A stretch of 64,000 bases of DNA from JACCSI01 sp035575715. GTDB taxonomy: Bacteria; Acidobacteriota; Vicinamibacteria; Vicinamibacterales; UBA2999. Shown one piece after another: positions 16,244-25,787 of the stretch (positions within the stretch are counted from its first letter, which is position 1; every line of letters starts with the position of its first letter). The stretch covers positions 62,001 to 126,000 of the forward strand of contig DATLXN010000045.1 in the NCBI GenBank assembly GCA_035575715.1, in the 5' to 3' direction. A program made the position numbers and the translations under genes. Under the pieces are notes generated by a model, which made no database searches, was not told the DNA's origin, and saw nothing but the letters and a program-made list of their open reading frames with translations.

Positions 16244-16278
16244 GAACAATTGTTCTCTGTGGCTCTGCGGCTCTGTGG
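16244..16278. repeat. 12-bp palindrome followed by three CTCTGYGG octamers
   Basis: GAACAATTGTTC (16244-16255) is a perfect palindrome and could be an operator. It is followed at once by CTCTGTGG, CTCTGCGG and CTCTGTGG (16255-16278), an octamer array seen in both orientations elsewhere in this window. Confidence 0.7.
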
Positions 16279-16306
16279 CGTTTCTAGCTCAGATTTGCCC
16301 CTGAAT

Positions 16307-16312
16307 TAGAAT
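16307..16312 (+). promoter_or_regulatory. Putative -10 box (TAGAAT) 6 nt from start codon
   Basis: TAGAAT is separated from the ATG at 16319 by six bases (GACCAG). This is the clearest leaderless-type arrangement in the window. Confidence 0.5.
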
Positions 16313-16318
16313 GACCAG

Positions 16319-17403
<1,085 letters not shown>

Positions 17404-17404
<1 letters not shown>

Positions 17405-18837
17405 TGATCCACATTCCCATCCTCCGCTGGGGCGTCCTTTACCGCAGCGTCGACCGTTCGATCATTCCGCACTTCCGGACCCGCGAACCGTTTGTCGAGA
17501 TGAGCCAGGCCAACGTCGGCATCATCCGCCGCGACCTGCTGCGCCAGGGCGAGCAGCGTGACAAGCTCGCCAGAGTCCCGGTCGCCGATCTCGTCGCGAT
17601 GTCCAAGCAAGCGGCCGAACACTTTCTCAACGACACATTGCCGCTCGACCCGTCGGAGTCGACGACCCAGACGCCGCAGGATTACATCGAGCAGGTCTCG
17701 GCAACGACCGGCATGCCGTATGCCAGTGTCCGCCGCAACATGCTGAAGGTGCACGGCGTCCTCAGCCGCGTCGACGAAGTCCTCGACGGACTCACGCGCG
17801 GACTCGATTTGTCAGTGCTGGACGATGGCTATGGCGAGGCCGGCGGACAGATGCTCAGTTTTTTCGCGCGCGGCGATTCGCTCGGCGTCGTCTTGCCCAG
17901 CAACTCGCCGGGCGTGCATTCGCTCTGGGCGCCGGCCACGGTGCTGAAGATGCCGCTGGTGCTGAAGCCTGGCAGCGCCGAGCCGTGGACGCCGCTGCGG
18001 ATGATTCACGCGTGGAGCAAAGCCGGCGCGCCGTCGGAAGCGTTTGCCTACTATCCCGCCGATCATGCCGGCGGCCACGAGATCCTCCGCTCGTCCGGTC
18101 GTGGCATGGTCTTCGGTGATGTCGGTTCGACCAAGCGCTGGAAGGCGGATCCGCGCGTCGAAGTGCACGGGCCTGGTTTCAGTAAGGTGGTGATCGGCCC
18201 CGATGTCGCGGACGACTGGGAACGGCATCTCGATGTGATCGTCGAGTCGATCTCTAACAACGGCGGCCGCTCGTGCGTCAACGCGTCGGGCGTGTGGGTG
18301 ACCAGGCACGGCGATAAGATCGCCGCGGCGCTGGCCGAGCGGCTGGCGCAGATTACGCCGCGAGAGGCCGATGACCCCGACGCCGTGCTGGCACCATTTG
18401 CCGACCCGTCGACGGCGCAACGCATCTCCGCGACCATCGACCAGGACCTGCGCGGCGAAGCAGGCGCAGCGCGCGATGTGTCGGCCGAACAGCGCGGGCC
18501 GGATCGCGTCGTCACGGTCAACGGCGGTAGCTACTTGCTGCCGACCGTGATCCGCTGCGACGCCTCGCACCCGCTGGCCAATCGCGAATATCTCTTCCCC
18601 TACGCGAGCGTCGTCGAGGTGGCAGCCGAGCAACTGCCCGCCGCACTCGGGCCATCGCTGGTGGTCACCGTCGTGTCGAACGACGAGCGCTTCCGTGAAC
18701 GCTTCGTCGCGTCGCCCCACGTCGATCGCCTGAACCTCGGGCCGATCTCGACGACCCAGATCGGGTGGGACCAGCCGCATGAAGGCAATCTGTTCGAGCA
18801 CCTCTATGCGCGGCGAGCGATTCAAAGGCTGGCCTGA
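17404..18837 (+). CDS. Acyl-CoA reductase (LuxC/EhpG-like aldehyde dehydrogenase)
   Basis: 477 residues from the ATG at 17404, one base overlapping the preceding TGA. The aldehyde dehydrogenase fold is visible in LGVVLPSNSPGVHSLWAP, MPLVLKPGSAEPWTPLRM, MVFGDVGSTKRW (cofactor loop), VHGPGFSKVVIG, SISNNGGRSCVNASGVW (catalytic Cys near residue 291) and the C-terminal DRLNLGPISTTQIGWDQPHEGNLFEHL. LuxC-type enzymes reduce activated acyl groups with NADPH. Together with the adenylating enzyme it looks like a small acid-to-aldehyde module. Confidence 0.85.
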
Positions 18838-18850
18838 GTTGCGGTACGGG

Positions 18851-18908
18851 CCGCAGAGACACCGGGACGCAGAGGATTATTTTTCTCTGTGCCTCTGTGA
18901 CTCTGTGG
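18851..18908. repeat. Inverted pair of octamer triplets around an AT-rich centre
   Basis: Three octamers of the CCGCAGAG type (18851-18874), a ten-base AT-rich centre (18875-18884) and three octamers CTCTGTGC, CTCTGTGA, CTCTGTGG (18885-18908). The arms are imperfect reverse complements, so the 58 bases can fold into one long hairpin. It fills the gap between the dehydrogenase and glycosyltransferase genes and may act as a processing site or weak terminator. Confidence 0.75.
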
Positions 18909-18924
18909 CTTGTCCGTGGATGCG

Positions 18925-20226
18925 ATGAACATTCTCTCGATCACCGCCGGCGCCGCCGACATGTTCTGCGGCAGTTGCCTGCGCGATAACGCCCTGGCGG
19001 CCGAGCTGATCGCGCGCGGGCACCAGGTGACGCTGCTGCCCGTCTACACGCCGACCGTGACCGACGAGCCGAACATGAGCAGCGGGCAGCCGGTGTTCTT
19101 TGGCGGCATCAGCGTCTATTTGCAGCAACATCTCGCGTTGTTCCGCCACACCCCGTGGCTGCTCGATCGGATCTGGGACGCGCCGTCGGTGATCAAGAGC
19201 TTTGCCACCGGCGCCATCAATGTTGACCCGCGCATGCTTGGCGCGCTGACCGTCTCGACGCTACGCGGCGAAGGTGGATATCAGCGCAAGGAAGTTGACA
19301 AGCTGATGCACTGGTTGGCGGGCGAGGCCGCACCAGACGTGGTCAATCTGCCGAACTCGCTGTTGATCGCGCTCGCCGCACCGATCCGGCGCGTACTGCA
19401 GCGCCCGATCGTAGTTACATTGCAGGGTGAGGACCTCTTTCTCGAGGGCCTGCCGGAACCGTACAAGGCCCAGGCGATCGCGTTGATTCGCGAACGGGTC
19501 CGCGACGTCGATCTCTTCGTGTCGATCAGCGACTACTACACGGGATACATGGCTGATTACCTGTCGATTCCGCTTCATAAGATCCGCACTGTCCCGCTCG
19601 GCATCAACATCAAGGACTTCGAGCGCCTCGCGCCGTTGGCCCGATCGCCGTTTACCATTGGCTACTTCGCGCGGATCGCACCAGAAAAGGGCCTGCACAA
19701 CCTCGCCGAAGCCTACCGGGTGCTGCGGCAGGATCGCGGGCTGCCGCCGTCGCGCCTGGCTGCTGCCGGGTATCTCGGCGCGGGCCAGCAGTCCTATCTC
19801 GATGGCATCACCCGCCAGCTCCGGTCGTGGGGCCTGGCTGACGAGTTTGTGTTCTCGGGTACCGTGGACCGCTCCGACAAGAGCACATTCTTTCAATCGC
19901 TTGACGTGCTGTCGGTGCCGAGCGGCTATCACGAACCGAAAGGTCTTTATCTGCTCGAGGCGATGGCGTCGGGGGTCCCGGTCGTCGAGCCTAATCACGG
20001 GGCATTCCCCGAACTGCTCGATCGGACCGGCGGTGGCCTTGTGGCAAAATCGGAACACCCCTCGGATATCGCCGACGCGCTGTTCGAGATCTATCGACAA
20101 CCGGCGCGGGCAGCGGCCCTCGGTGCCGCGGGCGCGGCCGGTGTACGTCGCAGCTACACCATCAACCACATGACTGATCGCATGCTCGAGGTGTACGCCG
20201 ATGCTGTCAGCGCAACAACTCACTAA
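18925..20226 (+). CDS. Glycosyltransferase family 4 protein
   Basis: 433 residues from the ATG at 18925; TTG and GTG starts lie a few codons upstream in the repeat-derived spacer. The N-terminal Rossmann domain starts MNILSITAGAADMFCGSCLRDNALAAELIARGHQ-like, with the substrate loop unusually rich in Cys. The C-terminal GT-B domain has the nucleotide-sugar site TIGYFARIAPEKGLHNLAEAY, then LSVPSGYHEPKGLYLLEAMASGVPVV, where the E-x7-E pattern is recognisable. It transfers a sugar from a nucleotide donor to an unknown acceptor in the cytoplasm. Its 3' end overlaps the ABC ATPase gene by 26 bases, tying glycosylation to export. Confidence 0.88.
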   Translation: MNILSITAGAADMFCGSCLRDNALAAELIARGHQVTLLPVYTPTVTDEPNMSSGQPVFFGGISVYLQQHLALFRHTPWLLDRIWDAPSVIKSFATGAINVDPRMLGALTVSTLRGEGGYQRKEVDKLMHWLAGEAAPDVVNLPNSLLIALAAPIRRVLQRPIVVTLQGEDLFLEGLPEPYKAQAIALIRERVRDVDLFVSISDYYTGYMADYLSIPLHKIRTVPLGINIKDFERLAPLARSPFTIGYFARIAPEKGLHNLAEAYRVLRQDRGLPPSRLAAAGYLGAGQQSYLDGITRQLRSWGLADEFVFSGTVDRSDKSTFFQSLDVLSVPSGYHEPKGLYLLEAMASGVPVVEPNHGAFPELLDRTGGGLVAKSEHPSDIADALFEIYRQPARAAALGAAGAAGVRRSYTINHMTDRMLEVYADAVSATTH

Positions 20227-20872
20227 GACCTACCCGTCGCCAGGGGGGCCGTTGACGGTCCTCGACAAGGTTGCTTTTGCTCTGCAGGCCGGGGAAGCGG
20301 CGGCGATCATGGGGCCCTCGGGATCGGGTAAGAGCTCACTGCTCTATGTTGTCGGCGGCCTCGAACCGCCGACCAGTGGGGTGGTCACTCTCGCGGGCCA
20401 GGACCCCTATGCACTCGCCCCTGACGCGCTCGCCGCGTTCCGCAATCAGCAGGTCGGATTCGTCTTTCAGGACCACTGCCTGCTCCCGCAGTGCACGGTT
20501 CTCGAAAACGTGCTGGTCCCGACCCTGGTCGGAACCGCGGATGCGTCGGCGCGCGATCGCGCGCGCCAGTTGCTGGATCATGTCGGGCTGTCGGCCCGAC
20601 TCGACCACCGGCCGGCAGCTTTGTCAGGTGGCGAGAAACAACGCGTCGCGATCGCGCGTGCGCTGATTCGCCAGCCGCGACTACTGCTCTGCGACGAACC
20701 GACCGGCAACCTCGATGCGGATTCCGCCGGCCGCGTCGCCGAACTTCTCCTGACGCTTCACGAGACGCAGCAGACCGTGCTGCTGGTGGTGACGCACAGC
20801 GAAGTATTGGCCGCGCGGTTTGCCAGACGCTGGACGATCACCCGCGGCGCATTGACCGACGTGACGACATGA
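20201..20872 (+). CDS. ABC transporter ATP-binding protein (LolD/MacB type)
   Basis: 223 residues. Walker A GPSGSGKS at 38-45, Q-loop VGFVFQDHCLLPQ, signature ALSGGEKQRVAIARAL, Walker B LLLCDEPTGNLDAD and the H-loop VVTHS are all intact. Size and motif spacing match ATPases of mechanotransmission-type transporters (LolD, FtsE, MacB). The partner permease starts within its stop codon (ATGA). The system probably moves lipoproteins, lipids or a peptide across the envelope rather than importing nutrients. Confidence 0.95.
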   Translation: MLSAQQLTKTYPSPGGPLTVLDKVAFALQAGEAAAIMGPSGSGKSSLLYVVGGLEPPTSGVVTLAGQDPYALAPDALAAFRNQQVGFVFQDHCLLPQCTVLENVLVPTLVGTADASARDRARQLLDHVGLSARLDHRPAALSGGEKQRVAIARALIRQPRLLLCDEPTGNLDADSAGRVAELLLTLHETQQTVLLVVTHSEVLAARFARRWTITRGALTDVTT

Positions 20873-23800
20873 ATGGTCTGGTCGCGGCAAGCTTGCGGCA
20901 TTTTCGCGCACTCCATGCGCTGGTCATCTGCGGGATCGCCATTGCCGTGGCCGTTCTGGCGGGCGCACTTCTGGTCGGCGCGTCGGTCCGTGGCAGCTTG
21001 CGGGATCTGGCACTGGCGCGTCTCGGCGCCACCGAACTGGTCGCGACATCGCCGACCTTTTTCCGCGACGCGCTCGCACAGGAGCTCACCGGCGGCGACA
21101 TCCAGGCCGTCGCGCCGCTCGTCGCGATGACTGGCACGGTCACGCATGACGACTCCGGCCGCATCGCCAGCCACGTCCAGGTGTTCGGCATCGACGATCG
21201 TTTCCTTGCGTTTCACGGTCGCCCCGCCGGTGCACCAAGCAGTCGCGACTCGTGGATCAGTCCAGCCCTCGCCACCGAACTGGGGGCCGATGCCGATGAC
21301 AACGTGATGCTGCGAATCGCCAAGCCGAGTGATGTGCCGCTCAGCACCTTGCAGGGCCGGCGGGAGGACGTCAGCGAGCGGGTGCGCTTGACCGTCGGCC
21401 GTGTCGTCGATCGCGCCGCACTTGGCGAGTTTTCACTGCTCCCGAGCCAGGGGCCGGCGCTGACGATGTTCGTGGCGCTGTCACGACTGCAGCAGGACCT
21501 GGATGCTGAGGGCCGCGTCAACGTGCTGTTGCTGCGGATGGCGGCGCCGGCAGCGGATCCCCGGGACGACCTGCGGGCCGCACAAGAGGCGTTGAGCCGC
21601 CGCGCGACTCTGGATGATCTGGGACTCAAAGTGCGTCGCGATGGGCGCGGTGCCACGGTGATCCTCGAGAGTCGGAGCGGCCTGCTGCCGGATTCCGCTG
21701 TCGCCTCGGCCGTCCACGCCGCGACACAGATCGGCCGCCCGGCGACGGGTGTCCTGACCTACCTGGCGAATGCGATCCGCGCCAACGGTCGCGAGATCCC
21801 GTACTCGCTCATCGCCGCCATCGATTTGCCCGGCCCCCCTTTGGGGACGGAGGTCGGCGTCAGGGCTCCCTCGGGGACGGAGGTCGGCGAGGAATCGCCC
21901 GTTTCCCCCAGCAGGGGGACGGAGGTCGGGGTCAGGGTCCCGGTGGGGACGGAGGTCGGGGCCGGGGGGGGCGAACGACCTATTTTGCTCAACGCCTGGG
22001 CCGCCGAGGACCTCGGGGTCACCGCCGGCGATCGCATCGACGTCGACTACTTTCTGTGGACCGACAGCGCCGGATTGCAGACGCGCAGCACGTCCTTCAC
22101 TTACGCGGGGGTCGTGCCCATGACGGGCCCGGGCGGCGACGCCACCCTGACCCCCGAGTACCCAGGAATCACCGACGCGGCTGACGTGACCAACTGGGAC
22201 CCGCCGTTTCCTGTCGACATGCGCCGGGTGCGCAAGACCGACGAGGACTACTGGGATACCTGGCGCGCGGCACCGAAGGCGTTCATTCCGCTCGCCGTCG
22301 GACAGCAACTATGGGCCAGCCCGTTCGGCAAGCTGTCCTCGCTGCGCACCCACGCGACCGAGGCATGGCCCGCCGCCGGTGCGTTTGATATTGCCTCGCT
22401 GCTGCCGATCCGGCCGGTCCGCGCCGAAGCCATGGCCGCCGCTGCCGGCACCACCGACTTCGGCGAGTACTTCGTCTACTTCAGTTTCTTTCTGGTGGTG
22501 TCGGCATTGCTGCTGGCCGGCATGTTCTTCGCGCTCACTGTCGAACAGCGGGCCAGGGAGCTCGGCCTGCTCATCGCGGTCGGCTTCACGCCGCGCGATG
22601 TCAGGCGTACGCTGCTGCGCGAAGCAGCGGTATTGATCACCATTGGCAGCACGCTCGGGGTCGCCGGCGCGATTGGTTACGCGGCGCTGATTGTTTACGG
22701 GCTGGGGACGTGGTGGGTCGGCGCGGTCGGCACCACGGCGCTGCGCGTCCACATCGATCCGATGCTCCTCGGTGCGGGTGTGCTCGGCGCCGCCCTTGCT
22801 GCCGCGATCGCCTTGACGCTCTCCATGCGGCGGCTCGCCAAGCGGACGACGCGCGCGCTGTTGACCGCCGGCTTCGAGTCGTCGCACGAGGCATCGCCCC
22901 GCGTCAGCCGTCGCATTGCCGCCGCTGCGCTCGCCTTGTCACTACTGTTGATGGCGCTGGCCGGCAGTGGCATGGCCAGCCAGGTCGCGGCATTTTTTGG
23001 CGCCGGGGCGTTGCTGCTGGTCGCAGGGTGCGCCGTCTTTGCAGCATGGCTACGCAGCCGGGCGGCACCAACAGAACAGCCGTCGATGATCCGCTTCGGC
23101 GCCGCATATGCGCGCTGGCGGCCGGCACGGAGCGTCTTGTCGACCGCGCTGATCGCGTTTGCCTGTTTCGTGATCGTGTCGGTCGGCGCGTTTCGTCGCG
23201 ACCCCGCCGCCGAGCAGCTCACGCGTGACGGCGGCACCGGCGGATTCCTGTTGATGGGCGAATCGGTTGCACCGCTCCTGCACAACCCGAACACGCCGGG
23301 TGGACGCGACGAACTCCTGCTCGGTGGCTACCCGCTGCTCGAACAGACATCGATTGCCCGATGGCGTCTGCGCCCCGGCGACGAGGCGAGTTGTTTGACC
23401 CTGTACCAGCCGGCCAATCCGCGTATCGTGGCGCCGGAGGACGCTTTCCTGCAGCAAGGCCGCTTCAGCTTCGCCGGTTCGGTGGCCGAGACACCCGAGG
23501 AACGCGCCAACCCATGGCTGCTCCTCAATCGGCAGTTTGCTGATGGTGCGGTCGCCGCGATTGCCGATCAAACCTCACTGACCTACGTCTTTCATCTCAA
23601 GGTCGGCGACGACCTGGTGTTGCCGGCCGACAACGGCCCGCCGATCCGGTTGCGCATCGTCGCAACGCTCGCCGACAGCGTGCTGCAATCCGAGTTGATT
23701 ATTGGCGAAGGGCCGTTCATACGGTTGTTTCCCCATCACGAAGGCTATCGCCTGTGGCTGATCGAAGGGCCGGAGGCGCAGGCACCGGCCTTGACCGCCT

Positions 23801-24264
23801 TGCTCGAGGACAGCCTCAGCGACTTCGGCATGGACATCGTCGATACGCGCGCGCGCTTGGCGGCATATCACCAGGTCGAGAACACCTATCTCTCGACGTT
23901 CCAATCGCTCGGCGCCCTCGGACTGCTGCTCGGGACGCTGGGCCTCGCCGCGGTCCTTGCGCGCAATGTGCTCGAACGCCGGCGAGAATTGGGGCTGCTC
24001 GGAGCGGTTGGTTTCACCAACCGTCACCTGCGCACGATGATCGCCAGCGAAAGCATTTTGCTAGTTGCGACGGGGTTGGTCATCGGGAGCGCCGCGGCTA
24101 TCCTGGCAGTGGCGCCGGCGGTCATCCAGCGCAGTAATGCATTGCCCTGGGCAAGTCTCGCGCTGCTGTTGCTGGCGGTCTTGATCACCGGCGTCCTGGC
24201 ATCTCTCGCCGCAGTGCGTTTGGCCACCGCGACACCGGTGGTTGCTGCGATCAAGGGGGAGTAA
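20869..24264 (+). CDS. FtsX-like ABC transporter permease with in-frame repeat insertion
   Basis: 1131 residues from the ATG overlapping the ATPase stop; the frame is open further upstream but only inside the ATPase gene. TM1 follows a short N-terminus (LHALVICGIAIAVAVLAGALLVGASVRGS), then a large periplasmic domain, an FtsX core near residues 530-680 (FFLVVSALLLAGMFFALTVEQRARELGLL), another domain and a final FtsX core (LGALGLLLGTLGLAAVLARNVLERRRELGLL). This is two permease units in one chain. Around residues 325-368 lies a low-complexity insert of four GTEVG units encoded by a DNA repeat. The stop codon begins a heptamer array. Confidence 0.92.
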   Translation: MNGLVAASLRHFRALHALVICGIAIAVAVLAGALLVGASVRGSLRDLALARLGATELVATSPTFFRDALAQELTGGDIQAVAPLVAMTGTVTHDDSGRIASHVQVFGIDDRFLAFHGRPAGAPSSRDSWISPALATELGADADDNVMLRIAKPSDVPLSTLQGRREDVSERVRLTVGRVVDRAALGEFSLLPSQGPALTMFVALSRLQQDLDAEGRVNVLLLRMAAPAADPRDDLRAAQEALSRRATLDDLGLKVRRDGRGATVILESRSGLLPDSAVASAVHAATQIGRPATGVLTYLANAIRANGREIPYSLIAAIDLPGPPLGTEVGVRAPSGTEVGEESPVSPSRGTEVGVRVPVGTEVGAGGGERPILLNAWAAEDLGVTAGDRIDVDYFLWTDSAGLQTRSTSFTYAGVVPMTGPGGDATLTPEYPGITDAADVTNWDPPFPVDMRRVRKTDEDYWDTWRAAPKAFIPLAVGQQLWASPFGKLSSLRTHATEAWPAAGAFDIASLLPIRPVRAEAMAAAAGTTDFGEYFVYFSFFLVVSALLLAGMFFALTVEQRARELGLLIAVGFTPRDVRRTLLREAAVLITIGSTLGVAGAIGYAALIVYGLGTWWVGAVGTTALRVHIDPMLLGAGVLGAALAAAIALTLSMRRLAKRTTRALLTAGFESSHEASPRVSRRIAAAALALSLLLMALAGSGMASQVAAFFGAGALLLVAGCAVFAAWLRSRAAPTEQPSMIRFGAAYARWRPARSVLSTALIAFACFVIVSVGAFRRDPAAEQLTRDGGTGGFLLMGESVAPLLHNPNTPGGRDELLLGGYPLLEQTSIARWRLRPGDEASCLTLYQPANPRIVAPEDAFLQQGRFSFAGSVAETPEERANPWLLLNRQFADGAVAAIADQTSLTYVFHLKVGDDLVLPADNGPPIRLRIVATLADSVLQSELIIGEGPFIRLFPHHEGYRLWLIEGPEAQAPALTALLEDSLSDFGMDIVDTRARLAAYHQVENTYLSTFQSLGALGLLLGTLGLAAVLARNVLERRRELGLLGAVGFTNRHLRTMIASESILLVATGLVIGSAAAILAVAPAVIQRSNALPWASLALLLLAVLITGVLASLAAVRLATATPVVAAIKGE
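21841..21970. repeat. REP-like repeat inside the permease gene, four GGGGACGGAGGTCGG copies
   Basis: Four exact copies of GGGGACGGAGGTCGG start at 21843, 21873, 21915 and 21945, spaced 30, 42 and 30 bases. All spacings are multiples of three, so the frame is kept and the protein gains GTEVGVR-type units. The flanks read like a normal permease domain, so this looks like an insertion. The 14-mer TTGGGGACGGAGGT at 21841 recurs at 53576. Confidence 0.85.
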
Positions 24265-24289
24265 GTGCTGAGTGCTAAGTGCTAAGTGT
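24262..24289 (+). repeat. Heptamer array TAAGTGC x4 starting at a stop codon
   Basis: Four units (TAAGTGC, TGAGTGC, TAAGTGC, TAAGTGT) begin exactly at the TAA stop of the permease. The array therefore offers further in-frame or out-of-frame stops directly downstream. Confidence 0.85.
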
Positions 24290-24295
24290 CAAGGG

Positions 24296-24733
24296 TTACG
24301 GAGTGGCGAGGTTCTGCGTCTTCAGGAAGTCGATCAGGATCTGCTGCTCCTGTGTCCAGGTCCGCCGCTCGCGCACGTCATCGATCACAAACGTATAGCC
24401 GGACTTGTTCAGGTCGACGTTGTCGCCGTGGCGATCGACGCAGAAGCGGCCGCTGATGATTTTCTCGAAGACGTCGGCAAACGCGGTGATCCGGGTGTAG
24501 TCGCCGATCACGCACGCTTCGATCCGCGCGCCTTTCTCGATCAGACAGTTCCGCCCGATCACTGTCGGCCCGATGACCGTGGCGCCCGGTTCAATGCGCG
24601 ATCCTGACCCGACGTAGACCGGCCCTTGCACGTCACACTTGGTGAGATCGAGATCGAGATTGATGCCGCCCCAGATGTTGGGGAAAATTTCCTTCCCGGG
24701 CATCTCGATCTTGAACTCGCCGCGCAGGATCAT
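24296..24733 (-). pseudogene. C-terminal remnant of a nucleotide-sugar pyrophosphorylase
   Basis: The longest ATG-initiated frame is 145 residues. It contains a left-handed beta-helix (PVYVGSGSRIEPGATVIGPTVIGRNCLIEKGARIEACVIGDYTRI) and a family-like tail. Upstream in the same frame, without a start codon, are the recognisable FYGFNIPFSW and IDIGRTSDYWQATQ, the segment that joins the nucleotidyltransferase domain to the beta-helix in mannose- or glucose-1-phosphate nucleotidyltransferases. The roughly 230-residue catalytic domain is missing, and the frame runs into unrelated sequence by about 24.84 kb. It is read as a 5'-truncated pseudogene. The next gene starts divergently at 24872. Confidence 0.7.
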
Positions 24734-24871
24734 CTGCGTCGCCTGCCAGTAGTCTGACGTCCGGCCGATGTCGATCCACGAGAACGGGATATTGAAGCCG
24801 TAGAACGAATTCGCGATGCATTTCTCGCATGTCTTGTGGTTCCTCCTCGTCGTCCAGGGATGGTTGAGCCG

Positions 24872-25696
24872 ATGAGACGGGAGCCTTGGTCGCCGCTGAC
24901 TGTCATTGCGGTGACCTTCATGGCACTGGCGCTTACGGTTGTCGCGGTAATCGTGGCAGCCGGTCGGCCGCGCCGGCCGGCGTTGCCGTTGCCGTTAGGA
25001 GTGGTTGAAGCCGGTCAGGTCGTTCGCAACCCGGTCGGACGGGTCATGGCCTATGACGTGCGGGCGGTCGAACCTGGCGTGCTCTATCGCGGAAGCGGGT
25101 TTCCCTACAACGCCGGGCCACGCCTCGCTGACGACCCGGTCGACATCCTGCCGACGATGAATGACGAGACGGTGTTCAACCACTTGCGGGCGTTGAATGT
25201 CCGCCACGTCTTCGCGTTACAGGAAAGCGCGGAAGACTATTATTCGGAGCAGGGCTATTTCGACTTCTGGGCCCGACAAACCGGCTATCGCATCACCAGC
25301 ACCTGGTTGCCGGTGATCGATAGCAGCACGTTTGGCCGCGACGACCGCAGCAGCCTTCATGCTGCCGCCGAAGTCATCGCCCAGATACAACACCGCTCCA
25401 GCCAGGATGGCGCGGTGTGGATTCATGACGATACCCGCGGCAACGATGCGACCGGGATTGTGGTGGCGGGCTACGAGACCTGGCGCAATTGGGGCTTGAC
25501 CGATGCCGCTCAGCTGTGGCTGCAAGTGCAGCAGCGCTACCTTGCCAGCAACCTCAGCCTGTCGGATCCGGCGATCGCGCCGGCGGCAGGCGGTGGGCAT
25601 GTCTGCGCCGATCCTCAGAGCCCTGTCCCATCACTGGTCTGTGGCGAGTGGCTGGAGGGGCTGCGGGAGGCGATCTTTACCATGGCCCGGTTTTAG
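24872..25696 (+). CDS. Membrane-anchored dual-specificity-phosphatase-like protein, probably inactive
   Basis: 274 residues from the ATG at 24872, chosen because one N-terminal membrane helix (LTVIAVTFMALALTVVAVIVAAG) then follows a short basic start. The soluble part resembles atypical tyrosine/dual-specificity phosphatases: VEPGVLYRGSGFPYN, ALNVRHVFALQES, a WLPVID strand and IHDDTRGNDATGIVVAGYETW. In active enzymes the last motif is HCxxGxxR. Here the position after His185 is Asp, and Ala stands where the Arg is expected. This suggests a pseudophosphatase that binds rather than cleaves. The gene lies next to a truncated gene, so its own decay cannot be excluded. Confidence 0.6.
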   Translation: MRREPWSPLTVIAVTFMALALTVVAVIVAAGRPRRPALPLPLGVVEAGQVVRNPVGRVMAYDVRAVEPGVLYRGSGFPYNAGPRLADDPVDILPTMNDETVFNHLRALNVRHVFALQESAEDYYSEQGYFDFWARQTGYRITSTWLPVIDSSTFGRDDRSSLHAAAEVIAQIQHRSSQDGAVWIHDDTRGNDATGIVVAGYETWRNWGLTDAAQLWLQVQQRYLASNLSLSDPAIAPAAGGGHVCADPQSPVPSLVCGEWLEGLREAIFTMARF

Positions 25697-25787
25697 GCAA
25701 GGCGTTACCACCCGATGCGGGCATACTTCGTGCTTCAAGGCGGTCGCAAACATCGAACTTTGTAATGGATATAGGAAAGGGAGCGCT

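Noticed and set aside
20491..20868. N-terminal extension of the permease frame
   Set aside because: It lies inside the ABC ATPase gene and translates to Arg-rich shadow sequence; the ATG at 20869 gives the proper first membrane helix.
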